From contig JBFXEO010000091.1 of the NCBI GenBank assembly GCA_050180015.1, positions 1 through 10,841 on the forward strand: a DNA stretch of 10,841 nucleotides, given 5' to 3'. The position numbers and the translations under genes were made by a program. Shown piece after piece: positions 1-6,335 of this stretch. The DNA is from JBFXEO01 sp050180015. Lineage in GTDB: Bacteria; Bacteroidota; Bacteroidia; Bacteroidales; Tenuifilaceae. Each line of letters begins with the position of its first letter. Positions within the stretch are counted from its first letter, which is position 1. The notes under the pieces were generated by a model. That model made no database searches. It was not told the origin of the DNA and saw only the letters and a list, made by a program, of their open reading frames with translations.

Positions 1-1
1 A

Positions 2-652
2 GTAATATCTATGGTCGCCCTTATTCATTCCGAAGCTTTTAACCTCGACTTTCAGCTTAAAAATATTTTTGTTGCCGCTAAAATAGAAGCGGGCGATATC
101 TACCCGGAAATATTACGGGTTGATGTCAATAATTTGCTCGAAAGCGTAATCGAATCTTTCAAATTCGAAATGCGCAAAAAGAAGCTGAACGTTCAGTTTA
201 CCTTTAACACCGGCGAAAAGGGAGAGAAAGATTGTATTTTTAAAACTGATCCGGAAAAACTTAAGCTAATTGTAGCCAACCTGCTGAGTAACGCCATTAA
301 TTTTAGCTTAGAAAGCGGAATTATTGAAATATTGGTAACCAGGGGGGCGAATACGCTTTCTATTACTGTTCGGGATCATGGCATAGGCATATCCAAAGAA
401 AATCAGAAAATAATATTCGATAGGTTTAAGCGCGTAGATTCAGGAATTAACTCTCTAAATCGGGGTCATGGGCTTGGCCTTTCTATAAATAAGGCCGTAC
501 TAGATATGCTCAACGGTAAAATATCCATAGAAAGCGAGCTGGGTAACGGGGCCAGCTTTACGATTAGCATTCCCGAATCGGAAGAACCAATAGAGGGTTT
601 TGCCTCCGATGCAAACGAAACTTTTTTTGAGTCAGATTCCGAGTTTTTTTAA
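2..652 (+). CDS. Sensor histidine kinase, C-terminal part (5' end outside window)
   Basis: Catalytic half of a two-component histidine kinase, which would use ATP to autophosphorylate a His lying upstream of this window. The frame is open from the first bases, so the gene is cut by the window edge. Counting from the ATG at 11, residues about 1-30 (LIHSEAFNLDFQLKNIF..KIEAG) match the second helix of a HisKA dimerisation domain. The ATP-binding domain follows with N box NLLSNAINFS (90-99), G1 box DHGIGI (122-127), F box IFDRF (135-139) and G2 box GHGLGLSI (152-159). The tail after about residue 190 is acidic, Phe-rich and encoded by T tracts. No receiver domain follows, so the phosphate acceptor must be a separate protein or a domain upstream. 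cheD begins 9 nt after the stop, suggesting one transcript and a role in the same signalling module. The family assignment is secure; the signal sensed is unknown. Confidence 0.93.
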   Translation, partial: VISMVALIHSEAFNLDFQLKNIFVAAKIEAGDIYPEILRVDVNNLLESVIESFKFEMRKKKLNVQFTFNTGEKGEKDCIFKTDPEKLKLIVANLLSNAINFSLESGIIEILVTRGANTLSITVRDHGIGISKENQKIIFDRFKRVDSGINSLNRGHGLGLSINKAVLDMLNGKISIESELGNGASFTISIPESEEPIEGFASDANETFFESDSEFF

Positions 653-661
653 GTTTTTTGG

Positions 662-1141
662 ATGGACGAAATTAACCAGCATTATTTATACCCAGCGGCA
701 CTTTTTGCCGACGAATCACCCCATATTGTCAGTACAATCTTGGGATCGTGCGTTGCCGTTTGCCTGTTCGATACAAAAACTAAACGCGGGGGGATTAACC
801 ATTACATGCTCCCGCTTTGGAACGGACAGGGACTTGCCAGCCCAAGGTATGGCAACATTGCCATTGAACGTTTGGTCGAAAGGATGATCGCCCTCGGATC
901 GTCCAAATCAAATTTGCAGGCAAAAGTTTTTGGAGGAGGTGAGGTTATAGAAACGAATGTGGCCAACTTTCGCATTGGGGAACGGAACATAAAGATTGCC
1001 CTTGAACTTCTTAATGAGTATAAAATTCCGATAGTTGCCCAAAGCGTCGGGGGAAGTTTAGGCCGAAAAATTGAGTTTTTAACCCATACGGGCGAAGTCC
1101 GTCAAAAATACATTCAGAAACAGCAATGTCAAATTAAGTAA
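662..1141 (+). CDS. cheD: CheD, chemoreceptor glutamine deamidase
   Basis: CheD hydrolyses specific receptor Gln side chains to Glu, creating methylation sites, and in several bacteria also interacts with CheC. At 159 residues it has the usual length. The catalytic Cys is C30 in LGSCVAV and the catalytic His is H47 in NHYMLP. The later GGGEVI, NFRIGERN and GGSLGRKIEF stretches align by eye with the Thermotoga CheD fold. The position of the third active-site residue (Thr21 in Thermotoga CheD, six residues before Cys) is S24 here, with T25 next to it, so a hydroxyl is kept. The ATG at 662 follows the kinase stop by 9 nt without a recognisable Shine-Dalgarno sequence, as is normal in Bacteroidota. 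cheB begins 12 nt after the stop, so the two were probably co-transcribed. No MCP substrate is present in the window. Confidence 0.95.
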   Translation: MDEINQHYLYPAALFADESPHIVSTILGSCVAVCLFDTKTKRGGINHYMLPLWNGQGLASPRYGNIAIERLVERMIALGSSKSNLQAKVFGGGEVIETNVANFRIGERNIKIALELLNEYKIPIVAQSVGGSLGRKIEFLTHTGEVRQKYIQKQQCQIK

Positions 1142-1153
1142 ACTGTAAAATGT

Positions 1154-2233
1154 ATGGCCGGTAAAATTAAAGTTTTGATTGTTGACGATTCAGCATTGGT
1201 ACGGCAAACCCTTGCCGAAATAATTTCCTCTGACCCAATGCTGGAAGTAATGGGAACGGCTGCCGACCCATACTTTGCCGCCCGTAAAATTGCCAGCAAT
1301 GTCCCCGACGTTATAACGTTAGACGTGGAAATGCCCCGAATGGACGGCCTAACATTTTTACGGAAAATAATGTCACAGCATCCAATACCTGTCATTATAA
1401 TATCAAGTTTGACAGAAAGCGCAACGGAAATGGGTATCCGGGCATTGGAGTACGGAGCGGTTGATATTATTACAAAGCCCCAGATGAATACTAAAAAATT
1501 CATTGAAGAGTCGAAAATAAGAATTTGCGATGCCATAAGAGCTGCCGCTGGATCAAAAATTTCAAGAAGAAAAATTACCGAAATGCCGGCTGTTGAGCCA
1601 AAGCTTTCTGCCGATGCGGTTATTCCAATAGCCAAAGCCCCTATTATTCCCCTTACAACCACCGATAAGATTATTGCCGTTGGCGCATCCACGGGCGGTA
1701 CAGAGGCCATCGCCTCATTCTTACAGGCAATGCCCCTTGACTGTCCCGGTATTGTAATAGTACAGCACATGCCCGAAAAATTTACCACCTCGTTTGCCAA
1801 TAGGTAGAACGATATATGCAAAATTTCAGTGAAAGAGGCCCAGAATGGCGATAGCGTACTCAGGGGACAGGCACTAATTGCCCCGGGCAACTATCATATG
1901 ATGCTTAAGCGAAGCGGGGCAAAATACTATGTAGAGGTTATTGAAGGTCCACTCGTAAATCGCCACCGACCCTCCGTTGATGTGCTTTTCCGGAGCACAG
2001 CAAGGTACGCAGGGGCCAATTCAATAGGCATTATAATGACCGGCATGGGCGATGATGGAGCCCGCGGTTTACTCGAGATGAAGGAGACCGGTGCATATAC
2101 GATAGCCCAGGACGAAAGATCGTGTGTCGTTTACGGGATGCCCCGCGAGGCGGTAAAGCTGGGGGCTGCACTTCAAATTCTGGCACTGGAGGAAATAGCG
2201 CCACACGTTACCAAGAAGGTGAACGACAGGTAG
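1154..2233 (+). pseudogene. cheB: CheB receptor methylesterase, interrupted by an in-frame TAG
   Basis: Full-length CheB removes methyl esters from chemoreceptor Glu residues when its receiver domain is phosphorylated. The receiver shows D11/D12, phospho-acceptor D57 (LDVEMPRMDG), S84 and K108. A proline- and isoleucine-containing linker runs to about residue 170. The methylesterase domain carries Ser179 (GASTGG), His205 (QHMP) and Asp301 (TGMGDDG). Codon 218 is TAG (1805-1807), after FANR. The same frame then continues as NDICKISVKEAQNGD to the real TAG stop at 2231-2233, with conserved NRHRPSVDVLF and GMPREAV. E. coli CheB has Leu at this point (FADRLN), so a single TTG to TAG change would explain it. 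No frameshift is needed. The two pieces are 1154-1807 (217 aa, lacking the catalytic Asp) and a possible GTG-started fragment at 1829-2233 (134 aa). It may be a true nonsense mutation, a sequencing error or, less likely, a readthrough gene. Confidence 0.9.
1805..1807 (+). other. Premature amber codon in cheB
   Basis: In-frame TAG at codon 218 of cheB. Upstream and downstream protein both match CheB without loss or gain of a base, so the lesion is a substitution. TAG is also the ordinary stop of cheB itself (2231-2233), the flippase, the methyltransferase and folD, so amber is not reassigned in this genome. The octamer AGGTAGAA is shared by this codon (1802-1809) and the true cheB stop (2228-2235), probably by chance. 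Confidence 0.9.
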
Positions 2234-2270
2234 AAATTCCATAACCAAGGTTTTACCGGGAAATAGTATC

Positions 2271-2329
2271 TTTTTCAATCGATTTAATTGCTGCTATTTT
2301 AGCGGTAATATTTTTGTTGGATTGAAAAA
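2271..2329 (+). terminator. Nested inverted repeat, possible terminator after cheB
   Basis: A hairpin with a 10-bp stem containing two G-U pairs (2287-2296 with 2300-2309) and a 3-nt loop TTT is followed by T5 at 2311-2315, which fits a modest rho-independent terminator. It sits inside a second, perfect 10-bp inverted repeat, TTTTTCAATC at 2271-2280 with GATTGAAAAA at 2320-2329. The structure lies about 40 nt after the cheB stop and ends 32 nt before the sensor gene. It could therefore end the cheD-cheB transcript or act in the leader of the sensor gene. The stem is AT-rich, so strength is uncertain. Confidence 0.45.
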
Positions 2330-2342
2330 ATACCTATTTTTA
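2313..2342 (+). promoter_or_regulatory. Weak Bacteroidota-type promoter candidate for the PAS sensor gene
   Basis: TTTG at 2313-2316 and TATTTTTA at 2335-2342 resemble the Bacteroidota -33 (TTTG) and -7 (TAnnTTTG) elements, with an 18-nt spacing and one mismatch in the -7 box. The start codon is at 2362, leaving a short leader. In AT-rich spacer DNA such matches are common, so this is only a candidate. Confidence 0.22.
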
Positions 2343-2361
2343 AAACAAAATTTGGTTTACT

Positions 2362-4638
2362 ATGGAACGCAAATATTCCAGGTCATTTGCAGTAAAGGTT
2401 ACCTTGCTCGGTTTTGTCGGAAGTTTAGTGTTTATTTTACTAGTCTTTTTTGTTGGAACCATTATCCACCGGTTGCCATTCACTCCAGAGGGTATTTCCG
2501 ATTTGCATTTAATATCACCCATCCTGTATTTCTTTGATATTTTACCCTTGATTGCTGCTGTGGCAGCATTCTATACTGCCCGTTATATTTCATTGACAAA
2601 AATTGAGGCCGAAACCGCCACGCAGCTGGAACTGCACCGCCAGCGAAAACTTTACCGGTTTGTTGAAAAGCTGAGGGAGGGAGATGTGGAGGCAGAATAT
2701 ACCCCGGACGAAACAGATGCGCTGGGTAAGGCGGTGATAAACTTACGCGACAACCTACGGAAAAGTAACGAGGAGCAGAAAATTAGACGGGAGGAAGATG
2801 AGCAACGCAGATGGGTTGCTGAGGGCTTGGCCAAATTTGGAGAGATACTCCGGTTGAATAACGATAATGTAGAAGAACTTTCATTTCAGGTAGTAAGCAA
2901 CCTGGTTAACTACGTAAAGGCAAACCAGGGGGCCTTTTACCTTTTAGAGGATGAAGACGATGTCCATTTTAGAATGACGGCCAGCTACGCGTATGAAAGA
3001 CGAAAATTTACCGATAAAATTATTTCCTGGGGCGATGGACTGGTTGGAGCCTGTGCGTTGGAAAAGGAGTCGATACTGATGAAAAAAGTCCCGGATAGCT
3101 ACTTAAACATTACATCGGGTTTGGGAAAGGCTAATCCGCAATGCCTAATTCTTGTCCCGCTAAAGGTTAACGATGCGATACACGGGGTTTTGGAAATCGC
3201 ATCGTTTAATTATATCGAGAAATACCAGGTAGATTTTTTGGAGAAGGTAGCTGAAAGTATCGCTACAACTATATCAACAGTAAAAATAAACCTACGCACT
3301 GCAAAGCTGTTGCTGGAATCGCGTGAGCAGGCCGAGGAGCTAGCTGTAAAGGAAGAGCAGATGCGTCAGAATATGGAAGAACTACAGGCAACGCAGGAAG
3401 AGGCAACGCGCCAATCCGAAAAGTTTATAAGCTTTTCGAACTCCGTAAATCATACCCTTATTCGTGCCGATTTTGACGTGAATGGCGATTTGGCTTACGC
3501 CAACACAAAATTTTTACAGAAACTTGAGTATGCCGGAAACTCTGAGGTTGAGGGCAAGCCCATATTTATGTTTATCAATAAAAAGGATAGAACTTGGTTC
3601 GATGAAATTTGGAATAGCTTGAGCCAGGGAGGCAAGCACTTTGAGGGAGACATGAAGCTTGTAACTAAAACCGGGAAAGATCTTTGGACTATTGCAACAT
3701 ATACATGTGTAAGGAATTCTTCCGGCGGTGTTGATAAGATACTTTTCCTGGCAATAGACACTACCGAGCAGAAAAAGTTGAGTTTAGATTACGAGGGCCA
3801 GATAAACGCCTTAAACAGGTCGTCGTTTAAGGCTGAGTTTAGCCCCACGGGCGATCTTATTGATGCCAATGAAAAGTTTTTGTTATCAACCGGTTACACT
3901 CTTTCCCTGGCAAAGGAGAAGTCAATATTTGACCTTGTTCCTGCCTCCGAACGAAAAATAATTGAAAGAACCTGGGACGATATCATTCACGGCATACATT
4001 TCGAGGGTCAAATCAGGCTTATTACAAACCGGGGGGAAGAAAAGTGGTATAGAGGTACATTTACCTCGGTGAACGATATGTACGATGAAGTGGCCAAGGT
4101 GGTATTCATTGCGAATGATATTACGCGGGAAAAACACATGGAAATTGAGACTAAACTTCAGACCGAGCAGCTGAAAAAGCAGGAGGAGATGCTCCGGTTG
4201 AATGAGGTTGATCTTAACAAAAAACTCAAGGAGGCAAGGGATGAGGTGAAGAACCAGTTCAAGGAAATTGAGAAGGTGAAAATTCGGAACGAAAAAACGC
4301 TGGAAGGTTTTCTGGATGCCATTATAACCACAGACCACGATGGTGTGATCCAATTTTTCAATAGGGCCTCAGAGGAGCTGTTCGCGGTAAAGAGGGACGA
4401 AGTCCTTGGACAAAACATTCGGATTCTATTCCCCGAGGATGTGGCAAGCAAGGATGATTTTATTGCAGCCTACTTTGATTCCAGTAAGGAGAAAATGGTG
4501 GGAATGCGCAGGGAAATAAATATAACAACACGCGATGGCAAAGAGATACCAGTGTTGATACTACTTACCGAGGCAAAATTAGGCCGCGAAGTTACATATA
4601 CCGCTTTCATTCAAAACATTTCGGTTGATTTGTTCTGA
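2362..4638 (+). CDS. Membrane sensor with HAMP-like, GAF and three PAS domains, no kinase domain
   Basis: A 758-residue inner-membrane sensory protein. Two hydrophobic segments (about 10-34 and 51-75) enclose a loop of only about 16 residues, so most sensing is probably cytoplasmic or in the membrane. A HAMP-like linker (about 76-135, with LREGDVEAEYTPDETDALGKA) leads to a GAF domain (about 155-305), then a coiled coil (about 310-355, with MRQNMEELQATQEEA). PAS domains follow at about 356-472 and 476-592, a second coiled coil at about 593-645 and a third PAS at about 645-753 (TTDHDGVIQFFNRASEELF). The protein ends five residues later. It has no HisKA/HATPase, GGDEF, guanylate cyclase or MCP hairpin domain, so it must signal through a partner. 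The second coiled coil would rigidly couple PAS2 to PAS3. No haem, flavin or ligand can be assigned by eye. It probably belongs with the upstream kinase/cheD/cheB genes, though a 128-nt spacer and putative terminator separate them. Confidence 0.9.
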   Translation: MERKYSRSFAVKVTLLGFVGSLVFILLVFFVGTIIHRLPFTPEGISDLHLISPILYFFDILPLIAAVAAFYTARYISLTKIEAETATQLELHRQRKLYRFVEKLREGDVEAEYTPDETDALGKAVINLRDNLRKSNEEQKIRREEDEQRRWVAEGLAKFGEILRLNNDNVEELSFQVVSNLVNYVKANQGAFYLLEDEDDVHFRMTASYAYERRKFTDKIISWGDGLVGACALEKESILMKKVPDSYLNITSGLGKANPQCLILVPLKVNDAIHGVLEIASFNYIEKYQVDFLEKVAESIATTISTVKINLRTAKLLLESREQAEELAVKEEQMRQNMEELQATQEEATRQSEKFISFSNSVNHTLIRADFDVNGDLAYANTKFLQKLEYAGNSEVEGKPIFMFINKKDRTWFDEIWNSLSQGGKHFEGDMKLVTKTGKDLWTIATYTCVRNSSGGVDKILFLAIDTTEQKKLSLDYEGQINALNRSSFKAEFSPTGDLIDANEKFLLSTGYTLSLAKEKSIFDLVPASERKIIERTWDDIIHGIHFEGQIRLITNRGEEKWYRGTFTSVNDMYDEVAKVVFIANDITREKHMEIETKLQTEQLKKQEEMLRLNEVDLNKKLKEARDEVKNQFKEIEKVKIRNEKTLEGFLDAIITTDHDGVIQFFNRASEELFAVKRDEVLGQNIRILFPEDVASKDDFIAAYFDSSKEKMVGMRREINITTRDGKEIPVLILLTEAKLGREVTYTAFIQNISVDLF

Positions 4639-4644
4639 TTCTCT

Positions 4645-4665
4645 AAGCTCTACCGGGGTAGCTTT
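4645..4665 (+). terminator. Weak hairpin just after the PAS sensor stop
   Basis: CTACC (4650-4654) and GGTAG (4657-4661) form a short stem with a 2-nt spacer. An alternative fold pairs AAGCT with AGCTT with a 2-nt bulge. It lies 6-12 nt after the TGA stop and is followed by only three T residues. It may be a weak terminator of the sensor transcript. Confidence 0.3.
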
Positions 4666-4707
4666 ATATTGTAACGATGATATTACGTGTGGTTATACCG
4701 GTTAATT

Positions 4708-4743
4708 TATAATATTGCATGATTTTAAGCCAACAATATTATA
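4708..4743 (+). repeat. Perfect 10-bp inverted repeat ahead of the flippase gene
   Basis: TATAATATTG at 4708-4717 and its exact reverse complement at 4734-4743 are separated by 16 nt. The last base is shared with the left arm of the larger 16-bp inverted repeat, so the two structures abut and could not both form fully. The arms are almost entirely A/T, so the element may be an operator-like site or a weak RNA stem. Confidence 0.5.
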
Positions 4744-4785
4744 TACCTGCGTATGCAACGAGGAAGTTTTTGCATACGCAGGTAT
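4743..4785 (+). repeat. Perfect 16-bp inverted repeat (strong hairpin) in the spacer before the glycan cassette
   Basis: Left arm 4743-4758 (ATACCTGCGTATGCAA) pairs perfectly with right arm 4770-4785 across an 11-nt loop. This is much the strongest stem in the window and lies 48 nt before the flippase start. Only three T residues follow it on the plus strand, and there is no T tract on the minus strand, so it is not a textbook rho-independent terminator. It could be an atypical terminator for the sensor gene, a leader hairpin of the glycan operon, a protein-binding palindrome or a small repeated element found elsewhere in the genome. The symmetry is certain; the function is not. Confidence 0.75.
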
Positions 4786-4810
4786 TTGTAGTCAGCATAA
4801 CATATTTTTA
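4785..4810 (+). promoter_or_regulatory. Weak promoter candidate for the glycan cassette
   Basis: TATTTTTA at 4803-4810 is one base from the Bacteroidota -7 consensus TAnnTTTG, and the start codon lies 24 nt downstream. The nearest TTTG (4785-4788) is only 14 nt upstream, shorter than the usual spacing. It overlaps the right arm of the 16-bp inverted repeat, so that palindrome would lie over the -33 region if this promoter is real. Confidence 0.2.
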
Positions 4811-4833
4811 CACGCTTTAGCTTCATTCTTATT

Positions 4834-6333
4834 ATGGGAATAGTTTTCAGACAGTCATTAAAAGGAACAATATATGTTTACATTGGTGTCCTTTTGGGGT
4901 TTATTACAACTGCCATTCTATTTCCCCGAATTTATACTACAGAACAGGTTGGATTACTGAAAGTTTTAGTTGCCTACTCTACCCTTCTGGCCCAACTTGG
5001 GACTTTGGGAATAACGGGTGTTACCATTTTACTTTTCCCCCATTTTCGGGATAATGTAAAAAAGCATCATGGTTTTTTGCTCTTTATTTTGCTGGTTGGC
5101 CTTTTGGGGTTCTGTCTTATAATGGCTTTCCGGGGGGGGATAGACTCACTTCTTATCAAATTAAATATTGAAAAATCGGAGCTATTTATAGGCTATATCA
5201 AAGCATTATATTTTCTTGTTTTTTTCCAAATTTTTTTCTCGATACTCGATGCCTATTACTCCTCGCTGTTTAATAGCGTTTACGGTGCATTTTTAAAAGA
5301 GGTTGTCCAGCGCGTCCTGATCATAATAGCAATCGGCCTTTTCTTCCTTAATTTGGTTTCATTCCGCAGCTTTGTCCTTCTGTATATTACGGCAATTTCC
5401 TTTCCAACAGTTATGCTGGTTATACGGCTAGTCAGGGACAATCAATTTTCGCTTAAAGCAGAATGGGGTTATTTTAATAAAGGGATCGTCCGGCAAATAC
5501 TATCAATCTCTGTATTTAATATTATAAATGGGCTATCGATGATTATTATACAGAATGTGGATTTATTGATGGTTAATAGCTTGGTTGGGATATCTGCCGC
5601 TGGAGTGTATTCAATATGTTTCTTTTTTGGCATTGTGGTTAGCCTGCCTGCACGCTCTATTATTAAGATAAGTAACGTTGTTGCATCCGATGCATGGAAA
5701 AATAACGACAGGCAAACGTTAAATGATATTTACTATAAAAGCTGCCTTAACCTTTTTATTATTGGTTTTATACTTTTTCTTGGACTGTGGGTTAATATTG
5801 AAAATATTTTTCATATCCTGGGCAATGATTACAGGCCCGGGAAATGGGTAATTTTCTTTATAGGCTTGAGCAGCTTAATAGATATGGCAACAGGCGCAAA
5901 TAACTCCATTATGGGTACATCAAAGTACTACTGGGTTCAAACAATATTTATCATTTTACTGGTTATCATGGTAATCGTCAGCAATATTTTGCTTATCCCA
6001 ATTTACGGTATAAGCGGTGCCGCGCTGGGAAGCGTAATTTCATTATCGGTGCTGAACCTTCTCCGATTTTTATTTCTATATTTTAAATTTGATTTCCAGC
6101 CCTATAACAGGCGTTTTCCGTTGATTATTATTATCGGAGTGGTTTCCTACATAATAGCGGCGATTATTCCAAGGTTCTCTAATTTTATAGCTGACATCGC
6201 GGTAAGAAGCTCTGTTCTTGCCCTTTTGTATGGCTCCACAGTATATTTTTTGAAAGTCTCGGACGATATTAACCAGAAAACAGACGGATTTCTACAATCT
6301 TTAAGGATGAAAATAGGCAATAATCGTAAATAG
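4834..6333 (+). CDS. Wzx-type oligosaccharide flippase
   Basis: A 499-residue polytopic inner-membrane protein of the MATE/MOP flippase superfamily (polysaccharide biosynthesis protein type). It would move lipid-linked oligosaccharide from the cytoplasmic to the periplasmic leaflet. About 12-14 hydrophobic segments are visible. The N-terminal stretch GTIYVYIGVLLGFITTAILFPRIYTTEQVGL-type is characteristic: one helix, then a polar turn with TTEQVGLL. The mid-protein repeat begins near QNVDLLMVNSLVG, and a GISGAALGSVISLSVLNLLR helix lies near the end. No Shine-Dalgarno is visible before the ATG. The next gene starts 2 nt after the TAG stop, so this is the first gene of a tight operon. A run of eight G residues at 5132-5139 encodes part of RGG around residues 100-102; one slip would shift the frame early. 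The glycan cannot be deduced, and a teichuronic, LPS or exopolysaccharide route is equally possible. Confidence 0.88.
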   Translation: MGIVFRQSLKGTIYVYIGVLLGFITTAILFPRIYTTEQVGLLKVLVAYSTLLAQLGTLGITGVTILLFPHFRDNVKKHHGFLLFILLVGLLGFCLIMAFRGGIDSLLIKLNIEKSELFIGYIKALYFLVFFQIFFSILDAYYSSLFNSVYGAFLKEVVQRVLIIIAIGLFFLNLVSFRSFVLLYITAISFPTVMLVIRLVRDNQFSLKAEWGYFNKGIVRQILSISVFNIINGLSMIIIQNVDLLMVNSLVGISAAGVYSICFFFGIVVSLPARSIIKISNVVASDAWKNNDRQTLNDIYYKSCLNLFIIGFILFLGLWVNIENIFHILGNDYRPGKWVIFFIGLSSLIDMATGANNSIMGTSKYYWVQTIFIILLVIMVIVSNILLIPIYGISGAALGSVISLSVLNLLRFLFLYFKFDFQPYNRRFPLIIIIGVVSYIIAAIIPRFSNFIADIAVRSSVLALLYGSTVYFLKVSDDINQKTDGFLQSLRMKIGNNRK

Positions 6334-6335
6334 TA

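Noticed and set aside
622..659. Two T7 runs and a T6 run at the kinase end as a programmed frameshift or terminator
   Set aside because: No stem precedes the runs. The kinase frame ends naturally after its ATPase domain, and a shift would only change the tail.
600..887. Small plus-strand frame overlapping the kinase end and cheD
   Set aside because: It is out of frame with the clear CheD protein and has no features of its own.
1129..1890. A 253-codon open frame on the minus strand across cheB
   Set aside because: It is antisense to clear CheB coding sequence on both sides, has no recognisable domain, and is explained by the codon composition of cheB.
1805..2233. Amber codon reassigned to an amino acid (alternative code or pyrrolysine-like insertion)
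   Set aside because: TAG ends cheB itself, the flippase, the methyltransferase and folD at natural protein ends, so general reassignment does not fit. The position is not a known special-residue site of CheB.
1829..2233. A separate, independently functional methylesterase gene starting at GTG 1829
   Set aside because: It starts in the middle of the CheB catalytic domain and lacks the Ser and His. It is better read as the downstream part of the interrupted cheB.
2362..4638. The PAS sensor as a histidine kinase or methyl-accepting chemotaxis protein
   Set aside because: No H box, ATP-binding boxes or MCP hairpin tip are present, and the frame ends with a normal stop straight after the third PAS. 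The kinase boxes belong only to the gene at the window start.
4639..4833. A tRNA or small structured RNA gene in the spacer before the flippase
   Set aside because: The stems do not form a cloverleaf, and no TΨC-type GTTCRANYC motif or CCA end is seen. Only the two simple inverted repeats are supported.
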